From JBGPQJ01 sp963829485 (GTDB lineage Bacteria > Chloroflexota > Anaerolineae > Anaerolineales > Villigracilaceae), in the NCBI GenBank assembly GCA_963829485.1, contig CAWHIK010000009.1, forward strand, positions 62,001-126,000: a stretch of 64,000 nucleotides of DNA, given 5' to 3'. This document shows, one piece after another, positions 8,659 to 17,292 of this stretch. How positions within the stretch are numbered: the first letter of the stretch is position 1; every line of letters starts with the position of its first letter. The notes beneath the pieces were generated by a model. That model was not told where the DNA came from, searched no databases, and worked only from the letters and a program-made list of their open reading frames with translations. The translations under genes and the position numbers were made by a program.

Positions 8659-9153
8659 TTAAATTCCGGGTTGAAGAATGGGACGGTAACGGGTTGCTGC
8701 CCGGGTAAGTAAACCATTAATCATCCGGCGGATGTGCTGGTTGAGAAAATACCGCTCCAGTACAGCGGGGGATAAATAGCGTGCGCCGGCAACGACATGG
8801 ATGCAGTTGGTACTTCCGCAAGCGCAGATGAAAGGAACAGCCATCTCCCATTCCGTGGAGGGGTAGAAGAATGTCAATTCATCGCCTTCGGAAATTTCCC
8901 TGGCAGCAATTACCAGCATACGCGTTGTGTCAAGGACAAGGTTGGGGTTGCAGGAATGGTTAAGGCTGGCGATGAGGCCAACTTCGATATGTTTAAAACG
9001 ACCGGCTTGCACGGTGTGCTGGGTGGGTTTATTGGATATTGATGTGCACGGCAGAGGGCATAGAATTTCGCCTTGAACAAAATCGAATTTTGAATAGATG
9101 CTGTTGAAACCTTTTAGACTGCGGACATCCAGTATATCTTTAGGTTCGCTCAT
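8659..9153 (-). CDS. Small SET-domain protein (putative lysine methyltransferase)
   Basis: A 164-residue protein whose centre is the C-terminal SET core. SLNHSCNPN (about residue 63) is the NHSCxPN S-adenosylmethionine motif, GDELTFFYPSTEW (about 92) contains the catalytic-Tyr region, and CACGSTNC is a post-SET-like zinc cluster. Bacterial SET proteins have been reported to methylate lysines of chromatin-like or other proteins; the target here is unknown. The usual N-terminal SET part is short. Msr genes lie upstream on the same strand but a hairpin (9303-9328) separates them. Confidence 0.78.
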   Translation of the reverse strand: MSEPKDILDVRSLKGFNSIYSKFDFVQGEILCPLPCTSISNKPTQHTVQAGRFKHIEVGLIASLNHSCNPNLVLDTTRMLVIAAREISEGDELTFFYPSTEWEMAVPFICACGSTNCIHVVAGARYLSPAVLERYFLNQHIRRMINGLLTRAATRYRPILQPGI

Positions 9154-9302
9154 AATAACCTTTAAACTCTCAATAGGATCAATCTATGGTTTTAGAATGC
9201 AATAATGGTGTTTTGTCGTGATGTGTTATGCAATACTATAAGGCAAATCGCGCGATATTTCAATAAGAAACAAGACCAATATGAATATTTTAAGGTTCTA
9301 AT

Positions 9303-9328
9303 GGCAACTCGTTATCATACGAGTTGCC
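9303..9328 (-). terminator. Hairpin downstream of msrQ
   Basis: Perfect 10-bp stem GGCAACTCGT (9303-9312) with ACGAGTTGCC (9319-9328). There is no long T-run on the minus strand, so termination strength is uncertain. It sits about 30 bases past the msrQ stop. Confidence 0.5.
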
Positions 9329-9359
9329 GTAGAAGGATTTTCCATCGATGCAGGCAGAT

Positions 9360-10022
9360 TTATTTCGGGCTTAGAATGCGTGATGCAATGATCCGTTGAC
9401 GCAGGCTGGCTGCCTGCTTTCGAATGGACGGGATGCGGAGAAGGAGCAAAATTACCAGCAGCGATCCAATTATCAGTGGCTGGAGAATATCACCACTGAG
9501 GGTGGATAAGTTCGCCTTTCGCGCCATCGCATAATGGATGACGACGATCACACCGCCAAGATAAATTGTCCTGTGAAGGGATTGCCATCCCTTTCCCATG
9601 AGCCGCATCCACCATCGAAAAGAAGTGATCGCCAAAGCAAGTAATATTAATCCGGCTGTGAAACCGAGAAGAATAAAAGATTTCTCTGACACAAGCTGCA
9701 GGATTTGCTTAATGTCAAAACCATAATCAACACCCGCGAAGACCGTAAAATGGAGGGCGGCGTACAGGAAAGCATACAATCCGATGGCGCGGCGTCGCTT
9801 GATGGGCTCGCGCCAGCCCGTGAGGGTGACTATGGGAGTACACGCCAAAGATAAAATGAGAAAATAGACAGCAATCCGGCCGAAACGTTGTTCGGTCGCC
9901 TGGATTGGATTGACGGTCATGTTCCCGGTTGCCACCTGGGCGATTGTGAATACCAAAGGCAGCCACCCGAGAACATGCACGATCACTTGCGTTGGAGTTA
10001 TTCCCCTGTTTCGGATATTCAT
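9360..10022 (-). CDS. msrQ: MsrQ, heme-binding membrane subunit of the MsrPQ methionine sulfoxide reductase
   Basis: A 220-residue ferric-reductase-like membrane protein with about six helices. RRAIGLYAFLYAALHF (about 78-93) carries a heme-ligand His, and WQSLHRTIYLGGVIVVIHYAMARK (split here over two helices) carries the others. MsrQ passes electrons from the inner face of the membrane to MsrP, which repairs oxidised methionines on the outer face. Its ATG overlaps the msrP TAA by one base (TAATG), so they form a translationally coupled pair. Confidence 0.88.
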   Translation of the reverse strand: MNIRNRGITPTQVIVHVLGWLPLVFTIAQVATGNMTVNPIQATEQRFGRIAVYFLILSLACTPIVTLTGWREPIKRRRAIGLYAFLYAALHFTVFAGVDYGFDIKQILQLVSEKSFILLGFTAGLILLALAITSFRWWMRLMGKGWQSLHRTIYLGGVIVVIHYAMARKANLSTLSGDILQPLIIGSLLVILLLLRIPSIRKQAASLRQRIIASRILSPK

Positions 10023-10987
10023 TAATAGTTCAAATTCAAATCCATGTCGGAATAAAGTGATGCAACTTCGGATTCATATCCATTGAAAAGGAGCGTTTCT
10101 CGCCGGCTTAATTCTCCGATACGCCTTTCACTGCGTTGGGACCACCGGGGATGGTCAACGTCAGGATTCACATTTGAGAAAAATCCATATTCGTCAGGCG
10201 CTATGCTATTCCACATGGTGTTGGGTTTCTTGTCGACGAGAGTGATTTTTACAATCGCTTTGATCGATTTGAATCCGTATTTCCATGGGACGACCAGCCG
10301 CAGGGGGGCTCCGTTCTGGTTTGGTAAATCCTTGCCGTAAAGACCGGTCGCGAGAATGGTCAAGCGGTGCATCGCCTCATCAAGGCGAAGTCCCTCGGTA
10401 TAAGGCCACGGGTAAAAAGGACTGCCCTGACCGGGGAATTGTTCTTTATCGAGCAGAGTGGTGAAAGCGACATATTTGGCGCTGGCTTGGGGCTCAACTT
10501 TCCGGAGTAAATCGCCCAATTCAAAACCCAGCCAGGGGATGACCATGCTCCAGGCTTCCACGCATCGGAGTCGATAGATTCGTTCCTTCTGTTCAAACTT
10601 TAATAAATCTTCGATGGCAAACGTGGTTGGATTGTTAACCAAGCCATCCACTTCAACCGTCCAGGGTCTCGTAATAAATTCACTCGATAAGCGGGCAACC
10701 CCTTCCTTGTTGGTCGTGAACTCGTAATAATTGTTATAGTTGGTAATCTCGTCGAATGTGTTGGACGGATCGCCGAGTTCATCGACAAATTCGGGCTCAC
10801 TGGCTGCATTTCCTCCACTGGTTGATTCCGTTTGTGAAGGCGATTTTATCGCCGGCGTACAGGCTGCTAAAATTGCTCCCGCCCCCAGCACACCCATGGA
10901 TTTGAGAAAATCACGGCGCGAAAGATAAACGCTTTCGGGAGTAATTTCTGATGAAGCAGGCTTGACAGACTTTAATTCATTTTCCAT
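10022..10987 (-). CDS. msrP: MsrP, molybdopterin-dependent protein-methionine-sulfoxide reductase catalytic subunit
   Basis: 321 residues with a twin-arginine signal (SRRDFLKSMGVLGAGAILAAC, about 23-43). The Cys at its end could be a lipobox. YRLRCVEAWSMVIPW (about 139-153) carries the Cys that ligates molybdenum, and APLRLVVPWKYGFKSIK is a family motif. The enzyme reduces methionine sulfoxide outside the cytoplasmic membrane with electrons from MsrQ. The start is supported by AGGAGA upstream of the ATG. Tat export requires a Tat system, and a tatA gene is at 50590. Confidence 0.92.
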   Translation of the reverse strand: MENELKSVKPASSEITPESVYLSRRDFLKSMGVLGAGAILAACTPAIKSPSQTESTSGGNAASEPEFVDELGDPSNTFDEITNYNNYYEFTTNKEGVARLSSEFITRPWTVEVDGLVNNPTTFAIEDLLKFEQKERIYRLRCVEAWSMVIPWLGFELGDLLRKVEPQASAKYVAFTTLLDKEQFPGQGSPFYPWPYTEGLRLDEAMHRLTILATGLYGKDLPNQNGAPLRLVVPWKYGFKSIKAIVKITLVDKKPNTMWNSIAPDEYGFFSNVNPDVDHPRWSQRSERRIGELSRRETLLFNGYESEVASLYSDMDLNLNY

Positions 10988-11061
10988 ATCACTTCTCCTG
11001 TAATATGGATAGATTCTATCAAGTTTGAATTAATGCTAAGTGAGAAAACTGGATTCAACCG

Positions 11062-11898
11062 TCACCCATTTTCACGCAACAACATCGCCTTTTTTCTCGC
11101 ATGTCCATACCTGTAATTGCCAAAGTCTCCGATCTTGCGCAAGACCCGATGACAGGGAATCACATATGCAATGGGATTGTGAGCCAGCGCATTTCCCACC
11201 GCTCTCGCCGAGGAACGGAATCCCATCGATATGGCCAGATCCTCATAGCTGGAAACCTGTCCCGATGGGATACGAAGCAAAGCCTCCCATACCTTTATCT
11301 GGAAATTAGTCCCTTTTAGGTGCAGATTGATCGGCGTTTGGGGATCTGGAGAAAATATCAAGCGGATGTAATGCCTGGTCTTGTTGGTGTTCTCCGTCCA
11401 TTCGGCGTTCTTCCACTCGGCTTTCATCACCTGAACTGCTGCCGCCCTGTCCTCGTCCTCGATAAAAGCCAGAAAACAGATTCCTCGATCCGTTGCGGCT
11501 AGTAAGCACTCGCCATAAGGCGAAGGATGAAAACCATATGCAATGTGCAGCCCAGCACCGTGCTTTTTATATTCTCCGGGAGTGACCGCCTCGCATTTTA
11601 CAAAAAGGTCATGCAACCGTCCGGGACTTGAGAGGCCGGACGAATAAGTGGCTTCGAGTAAATTAGACTCGCGCAGCAATTTTTTCGCATTCTCCTTGGT
11701 TACGAATTGGAGAAACCGCTTGGGACTGATACCCGCCCAGCGGGTGAATAACCGTTGGAAATGGTACTCGCTTAGGTTTACGTTTTCAGCGACCTCCCGA
11801 AGATCAGGCTGCCGGAATGCATTAGCTTCGAGATATTCAATAGCCCGCTCGATGAGCTTATAGTCCAAAGAGAGTTGTGAAAAGTTCGAGGTGGTCAT
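11062..11898 (-). CDS. AraC-type HTH fused to O6-methylguanine-DNA methyltransferase (Ada-like, no zinc domain)
   Basis: Residues about 10-110 are an AraC-type double helix-turn-helix (DLREVAENVNLSEYHFQRLF, then SPGRLHDLFVKCEAVTPGEY). Residues about 115-280 are the MGMT domain with the methyl-acceptor motif IPCHRV and the RAVGNALAHNP helix. It repairs O6-alkylguanine by suicidal transfer to the Cys and probably regulates transcription. It lacks the N-terminal Cys4 zinc domain that repairs phosphotriesters in E. coli Ada. I chose the second ATG (MTTSNF) because GGAGG lies at proper distance before it; an upstream ATG would add four residues and overlap that site. Confidence 0.87.
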   Translation of the reverse strand: MTTSNFSQLSLDYKLIERAIEYLEANAFRQPDLREVAENVNLSEYHFQRLFTRWAGISPKRFLQFVTKENAKKLLRESNLLEATYSSGLSSPGRLHDLFVKCEAVTPGEYKKHGAGLHIAYGFHPSPYGECLLAATDRGICFLAFIEDEDRAAAVQVMKAEWKNAEWTENTNKTRHYIRLIFSPDPQTPINLHLKGTNFQIKVWEALLRIPSGQVSSYEDLAISMGFRSSARAVGNALAHNPIAYVIPCHRVLRKIGDFGNYRYGHARKKAMLLRENG

Positions 11899-12008
11899 GT
11901 ATTCCTCCATATCAAAATTCTTGACGATGGCGACATTTTATGAGGTGTTCGTTTATTTAACCACCCGAATCTTGCTCGGATAATTCCACCAACAAATGAA
12001 TTATAAGG

Positions 12009-12064
12009 CACTCAATAAATTAACCGCCTTTAATTAAGTTCAAAGGCGGTTAATTTATTGAGTG
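12009..12064. terminator. Very long perfect hairpin, probable bidirectional terminator
   Basis: A perfect 23-bp inverted repeat (12009-12031 with 12042-12064) around a 10-base loop. The GC core is ACCGCC/GGCGGT flanked by AT-rich arms that supply U-rich tails in both directions. It lies about 20 bases after the stop of the 7TM-PAS gene. Confidence 0.75.
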
Positions 12065-12085
12065 TTATTAAAGGTTTTTAAAAAT

Positions 12086-13471
12086 TTAGTGCATGATCCA
12101 AATCAGGAATCCTTCTTCGTTCATGGTCATCGTTGTGGCAGAAAGAGTAAAAGGTTTCTTCCCGCTTGGACTGGTATTGAATTGAATCGCGTAATCTTTC
12201 AAGGATCCTTTCTCTCTCAACTCACGCAGCATGGTCGAGCGCTGCTCGGCAGTCCACATCCCAATTTCGAGGGGGGTGCGGCCGATCACTTCCTCACGTT
12301 GATATCCCAGACTGATGATGAAAGATCGATTGACTTCCATTATCTTGCCATCTTCCATCCTTAATACAATGACGACCGGTAGGGAGGCGATCTGCGAACT
12401 GCGGACATCCTCCAGGGGCAGTAATCGTTGTTCGGCTTCCTTTCTCTCCGTGATGTCGTGAAGGACAAACACTCGACCGACGGATTTTCCTTCATCCTGG
12501 ATCGGGGATATTCGTAGATTGATATAGAGTTTTCTTCCATCCCCCCGGTCAAGCGCGATATCGGTGTTGACATTATCAGAATTCTGATAGACAGAATATA
12601 AGCCCGGAAGATCGGCTAATACTTCACCGGCAGGTTTGCCGATCACTTCCTCCGCCCATATGCTCGTGTAATATTCGAAGGCTTTGTTCAGGTAAACAAT
12701 CCGGTTGTTGTGGTCGAGAACGAGAGCGCCATCATCCAGGCTCTCCAGGACTTTTTCGCCGGCGATTGGTACCAGGTCGAGGAGACCCAAACGGAAAAGT
12801 CCCCAGGCGAAAATTAATCCGGAGAGGGTGATTGAAAGAGATGAGGTGTCAATCTCTGGTATGGGACTGATCCCGGTCAAGTAAACAATGTTGCCTATCC
12901 AGGTCACTGCTGTCCCCAGTACCATGACTGCAGCCTGGCTTCTGTGTGCTCCTCTGGCTGTGACAGCTCGTTGAATTAGGATAATTGCACCAAGCAATAA
13001 TAAGATATAGGAATAAGCAGCATAGATCCAGAAAAATCCACCATGGTCTACGGCAAAGACCAAATTGTTATTAAAATTCACTTGATAAAAATTATTCCAG
13101 ATCAGGAAGTGTAATTCGTTGGTCCAGGTCAATAGCAGCGTGAGCACCGGAATAATCCACAGCAATAATGTGGAGCGCTGCTTGAGATAATCTTTCTGTT
13201 TGGCATATTCGAGTGAAAAGACCAGATAGAGTACAGGAATGTTGACGATCCCAATGTATTCGACTTTGGACCAGAATATTTGAGCTTGAAGACTAACCAC
13301 AGATAATTCGACGGTATAGGCGAAAGCCCAGATTCCGGCTGAAGCCAGCAATAATGACAGGGAGATTGCCCCCGGAACACCGCGTCTCTTCCACGCGATA
13401 AATGCCACGATGAACGCTACAACAGCAGAGAGAAGGGATAATAGGCTAAAGGGATTAAATTGGAAAGTCAT
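12086..13471 (-). CDS. 7TM-PAS-PAS sensor protein without an output domain
   Basis: Residues 1 to about 225 form a histidine-kinase-type 7TM sensor region (FWSKVEYIGIVNIPVLYLVFSLEY is typical; quoted in part). Residues about 245-345 are a PAS domain (DDGALVLDHNNRIVYLNKAF) ending in HDITERKEAEQRL. Residues about 365-461 are a second PAS (REEVIGRTPLEIGMW). The protein stops right after PAS 2, with no kinase, GGDEF or HTH. A strong terminator follows after about 20 bases, so this looks like the real end and not a frameshift. It may act on a separate partner protein. Confidence 0.78.
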   Translation of the reverse strand: MTFQFNPFSLLSLLSAVVAFIVAFIAWKRRGVPGAISLSLLLASAGIWAFAYTVELSVVSLQAQIFWSKVEYIGIVNIPVLYLVFSLEYAKQKDYLKQRSTLLLWIIPVLTLLLTWTNELHFLIWNNFYQVNFNNNLVFAVDHGGFFWIYAAYSYILLLLGAIILIQRAVTARGAHRSQAAVMVLGTAVTWIGNIVYLTGISPIPEIDTSSLSITLSGLIFAWGLFRLGLLDLVPIAGEKVLESLDDGALVLDHNNRIVYLNKAFEYYTSIWAEEVIGKPAGEVLADLPGLYSVYQNSDNVNTDIALDRGDGRKLYINLRISPIQDEGKSVGRVFVLHDITERKEAEQRLLPLEDVRSSQIASLPVVIVLRMEDGKIMEVNRSFIISLGYQREEVIGRTPLEIGMWTAEQRSTMLRELREKGSLKDYAIQFNTSPSGKKPFTLSATTMTMNEEGFLIWIMH

Positions 13472-13575
13472 GACGAGATTCTATCATGGGGATGTTTTTC
13501 CCCCTTTTGAGCCAGCTTTACAAAGCTGAAAGGAAATGATCAGGAACGAGTTCGGGTATTGGCAGCGATGCTGGA

Positions 13576-14584
13576 CTACGGATTAATATAAGTCGCAGCA
13601 TGTAAATAACTATCGCGAAGCAACGGCAGTTCCTTTACATTGTCATAATGGACGCCATTTCGCAGGCGGGAGGAATGGATTACTTTCCAGCCGCCAAGGC
13701 TGACGGCTACATGGGTGATTTTGCGGGGCTCTTTTTTCTCTCCAAAGAACAGGAGATCCCCCATTTGGAATGGCGGTTCAACCGGCTTCCCCGCATTTGC
13801 CTGCATATCCGCGTCTCTGGGTATTTCAAGTCCCACCCATTGATGCAGCAACCGGGATAAACCGGAGCAATCGATTCCATTTCCGCTGACTCCGCCCCAT
13901 AAGTAGGGAATTCCAACCATACGCGCTGCATCGATAGGCAGTACACGCTGACGTGATTCCTGGGTGCTTGGGAGATCGTCCATGGCACGGAGAGTGCTCA
14001 TGGGCAGCCAGCCTATTTGGTTGGCGTCAACCCGACCCCACCCATCTCGAACGTCAACAACACGAACGGGAGTGCCTGCCAGAAGATGAGTGACTGGATT
14101 TGCGTTGATCGAAGGTGAGTCAGATAAAGCCACGGACGGGAATAAGATAATATGAGTTGGAGTTGGAGCTGGTTTTTTGTGCAGGTAGGGGAGGTACGTC
14201 CAGCCCAGATACCCGTCCATTTGACGTACGAAAACCCAATTTCCCTCCGTCTGAAGAATCTCCACCTGTCGTCCAAAGACCATTTGGTCCATTTGTTCCG
14301 CACTAAAGGTAGTGGATTTATGTAGGCTGGTTAGATTCGTGGCTACGGTTAAATGGATGGGATCATTTTTACGTAGGACTCTTAACTCCTCGGCTGTTGA
14401 TGCCTGCGCTCGGATAAATACTTCTTAGTTCAGCTTTTACTTCCTGTAGCGTTTTTTGATCCAACACTCGACCCGTCAGCGATATTTTTCCGGTCTGATA
14501 TTCTCCCTTAAGCTCGCAAAGGTTAACGCGAGCGTCTGAATACTGGCTCAAAATTGCTTTGAGGGTTTTTTGAAAGGGTTTCAT
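13576..14584 (-). CDS. NlpC/P60 cell-wall peptidase with SH3 domains, frameshifted near its N-terminus
   Basis: The C-terminal half is an NlpC/P60 cysteine peptidase: GNGIDCSGLSRLLHQW (catalytic Cys), ITHVAVSLGGWKVIHSS (catalytic His). Before it are two SH3-like repeats, one ending VFRQMDGYLGW-type residues and one ending DGWGRVDANQIGWLP. Removing one A at 14383-14384 joins this frame to the 71-residue frame starting at the ATG 14584, giving ...INSRGVRVLRKNDPIHLTVA..., so the SH3 domain extends well upstream of the first in-frame ATG (14292). The N-terminal 70 residues look BON-like. No canonical start exists between the frames, which supports one broken gene of about 335 codons. It should cleave peptidoglycan stem peptides. 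Confidence 0.78.
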
Positions 14585-14630
14585 TGTCACATCGCGGCTC
14601 CCAATAGATTGTATAATAATCTCAAATACT

Positions 14631-15404
14631 ATGCCATATATCAAAGTGAACGGAATACAACTCTATTATGACACGCTTGGGGAAGATGCCGGGGAGAAAA
14701 TTCCGATTCTCTTGATCCACGGCTCAACGATCACCGGCCAAATCGACTGGAGTGAAATCGCTCCACGCCTTGCTAAATCCAATAAAGTCATCATCCCGGA
14801 TTGCCGAGGCCACGGAAAAAGCGAAGGCACGCATTCCTACTCGTTCCGGGAGTTGGCTGACGACATGGCAGCACTCATTCGTAAGTTGGGATATGAAAAA
14901 GCCCATGTCATTGGCCATTCCAATGGAGGGAATGTTGCCCTCGTGACGCTGGTCGAGCATCCGGATGTGGTTCAGACAGCAGTTGTCCAGGCTGCCAATG
15001 CGTACGTAACTCCTTACCTGCGCGAGAGAGAGCCGGTTGTGCTGGACCCTGATTATTATTTACAAAATAATCCGGAGGACGTCGCGCTCATGATTTAAGT
15101 ACACGGACCCCGGCATGGCCGTGAGTACTGGCGCGAGTTACTCTCCATGACAATGAAGGAAATCATTACAGAACCCAATTACACAATGCAAACATTGTCA
15201 CAGGTGGAACGACCGACACTTGTGATCATGGGATCTGATGATCGAGTTAATGCACCGGACCGGCATGCACAATTCATCGCTGAGAACATTCCCAATGCCG
15301 AACTTTGGATTCCTGAGAAAACGGGGCATAACGTCCACATGGAATTACCTGATGAATGGATTAAGAAAGTTCTTGATTTCCTGAACCGCAGAGGCCAAAG
15401 GTGA
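14631..15404 (+). CDS. Alpha/beta hydrolase with an in-frame TAA stop
   Basis: An alpha/beta-hydrolase fold of about 257 codons. LLIHGSTITG is the oxyanion loop, GHSNGG (about residue 99) the nucleophile elbow, GSDDRV the acid, and GHNVHME the catalytic His. The frame is interrupted at codon 156 by TAA (15096-15098) and continues in the same frame with VHGPRHGREYWRELL. Both halves are needed for the triad, so as written the gene is inactive. Its last bases overlap the GTG start of the dipeptide epimerase (GTGA), suggesting cotranscription. The stop lies in the 8-mer GATTTAAG, also found at the in-frame stop in rsmA. Confidence 0.8.
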
Positions 15405-16411
15405 AACTAAGCTGGGAACCCATCACACTGAACTTAAGAACCACCTTCCGGATTGCCCATGGAGCGGACGACCAGCGCTTTAATGTGATCGTTCACCTGG
15501 ATGAGGGTATTGGCGAAGCGCCGGCAGTAACTTACTACAACGAGACTCAAAAAGATATCGTGGAGTATTTGGCGTCTCTCCCTCCTTTGGAAGGCGACCC
15601 GTTCGATTTTGACTTTTTCCTCGCTCCATTACCTCCCGGCTCACGGTCAGCCCGGACAGCAATCGAAGTGGCATTGCACGATCTGTGGGGTAAGCGGATG
15701 GGGCAACCTCTCTTCAGGTTATTTGGACTAAATCCGGACAGGATCCCCATGACTTCCTTCACGATTTCCATGGACTCACCGGAGATCATGGCTCAGCGGG
15801 CGAAGGAATCAGGCTTCCCGATCATTAAGGTGAAGCTGGGCAGCCCGGATGACGAGGCGATTGTTGCTGCGATCCGGGAAGCTACTCCTGCGAAGCTGCG
15901 GTTGGATGCCAATGCGGGTTGGTCCCGTGAAAAAGCCCTTGATCTCATTCCTCGATTGGTGGATTATGACATCGAGTTCATCGAACAGCCCTTACCAGCC
16001 GACGACCTGGAGGGTTTGAAGTGGCTGCATGGAAAACTAAAAGAACAGAAAGTGCCTATGCCGATATTTGCCGATGAAAGCGTCAAAACTTCCCGCGATG
16101 TCGCCTCCCTTGCTGGTGCCGTGGATGGGGTTGTGGTCAAACTAATGAAATCGGCAGGCATCCGCGAAGCCGTGCGGTGTATTCATACCGCACGTGCCTT
16201 GGATATGCAGGTGATGATGGGGTGCATGGTGGAGACATCTGTGGGTGTAACAGCTGCAGCGCACCTTGGATCCATGTGTGATTACATTGATTTGGATGGT
16301 CCCATGTTGATTAAGAACGACCCTTATGACGGGGTGAATTTCCAGGGCGCAAAATTGACTGTTCCAGATCGGCCAGGATTGGGTATCCTCAGCAGGAATG
16401 GAGCAGTGTAA
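15401..16411 (+). CDS. Dipeptide epimerase, enolase superfamily (L-Ala-D/L-Glu epimerase-like)
   Basis: 336 residues with the muconate-lactonising subgroup layout. IIKVKLG (about 145) gives the first catalytic Lys, RLDANAGW, FIEQPL and FADES give the three metal ligands, and VVKLMKSAGI gives the second catalytic Lys. The C-terminal DLDGPMLIKNDP is typical of dipeptide epimerases. These racemise the C-terminal residue of dipeptides, often from murein. It is coupled to the hydrolase upstream (GTG start overlapping its TGA). Substrate specificity is not certain. Confidence 0.83.
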   Translation: MKLSWEPITLNLRTTFRIAHGADDQRFNVIVHLDEGIGEAPAVTYYNETQKDIVEYLASLPPLEGDPFDFDFFLAPLPPGSRSARTAIEVALHDLWGKRMGQPLFRLFGLNPDRIPMTSFTISMDSPEIMAQRAKESGFPIIKVKLGSPDDEAIVAAIREATPAKLRLDANAGWSREKALDLIPRLVDYDIEFIEQPLPADDLEGLKWLHGKLKEQKVPMPIFADESVKTSRDVASLAGAVDGVVVKLMKSAGIREAVRCIHTARALDMQVMMGCMVETSVGVTAAAHLGSMCDYIDLDGPMLIKNDPYDGVNFQGAKLTVPDRPGLGILSRNGAV

Positions 16412-16542
16412 GAACCCATTAAGTAAAACCATCGTTTACAGATTTCATGGGGGATATTTATGTGTTTCTAACATTTCATGGATGTGATTCGTGTTATATT
16501 TTCATCGTTAATGCGATTTCCAGAAAAGATTGAGAGCAAGGT

Positions 16543-17289
16543 GTGGCCACGCGAACGTTTAATTCAATGCCGGGGGCGAATGGCGAAGTAAAACTGGACC
16601 CGTTCATCCAATTGCGCGGTGTAAAGAAAATATATCGGAACGCTTCAGGCGACTTCCCTGCATTACGCGGGATCGACCTGGATATTCGCCCAGGTGAATT
16701 CATCGGGATATTGGGTAAATCCGGGGCGGGTAAGACGACGCTGGCGAACCTGATCACAGCTGTCGACCATGTGACCGAGGGCGAGATTCGCATTGGCGGA
16801 GTGGATGTACACCTTTTAAACGAGAACCAGGCTGCAGCCTGGCGGGGGCGAAACCTTGGGGTAATCTACCAGGCTTTCCATTTGATCTCTTCGCTTAGCC
16901 TGGTGGAAAATGTCATGCTTGCGATGGATTTCAGCGGAACATACCGTCCGATCCGCAGCAAGGAAACCGCGCTGGGGCTTCTGCGGGAAGTCGAACTGGA
17001 GGAGCATGCGTTCAAGCTCCCGGGTGACATCTCGGGAGGACAGCAGCAGCGTGTTGCCATTGCGAGAGCGCTCGCCAACGACCCTCCCATCCTCGTCGCT
17101 GACGAGCCTACGGGTCGATTGGACACATCTACAGCTGAGACCATTTTTAATATTTTTGAGAATCTTGTCCTGCGGGGACATACTATCCTCATGGTGTCAC
17201 ACGACCCGGGCTTCTTCAGTCGTTACTCACGAGCGCTCTGGTTACAGGACGGGCTGCTTACTACGACTCCGCAGTTTGAAGTGGAATAA
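16543..17289 (+). CDS. ABC transporter ATP-binding protein (MacB/LolD type)
   Basis: 248 residues with Walker A GKSGAGKTTL (about 64), signature ISGGQQQRVAIARAL (about 164) and Walker B ILVADEPTGRLD (about 186). It belongs to the MacB/LolD/SalX class that works with FtsX-like permeases. GTG start preceded by AGCAAGG. It is the first gene of a four-gene exporter unit and is 3 bases upstream of a second ATPase. The two ATPases probably form a heterodimer. Confidence 0.87.
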   Translation: MATRTFNSMPGANGEVKLDPFIQLRGVKKIYRNASGDFPALRGIDLDIRPGEFIGILGKSGAGKTTLANLITAVDHVTEGEIRIGGVDVHLLNENQAAAWRGRNLGVIYQAFHLISSLSLVENVMLAMDFSGTYRPIRSKETALGLLREVELEEHAFKLPGDISGGQQQRVAIARALANDPPILVADEPTGRLDTSTAETIFNIFENLVLRGHTILMVSHDPGFFSRYSRALWLQDGLLTTTPQFEVE

Positions 17290-17292
17290 TCC

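Noticed and set aside
9154..9359. Small frames in the AT-rich gap between the SET gene and msrQ
   Set aside because: No start signals or codon pattern; only a hairpin is supported there.
12009..12064. Long hairpin as a MITE or attachment site
   Set aside because: Single copy in the window and placed at a gene end with U-rich arms, so a terminator explains it.
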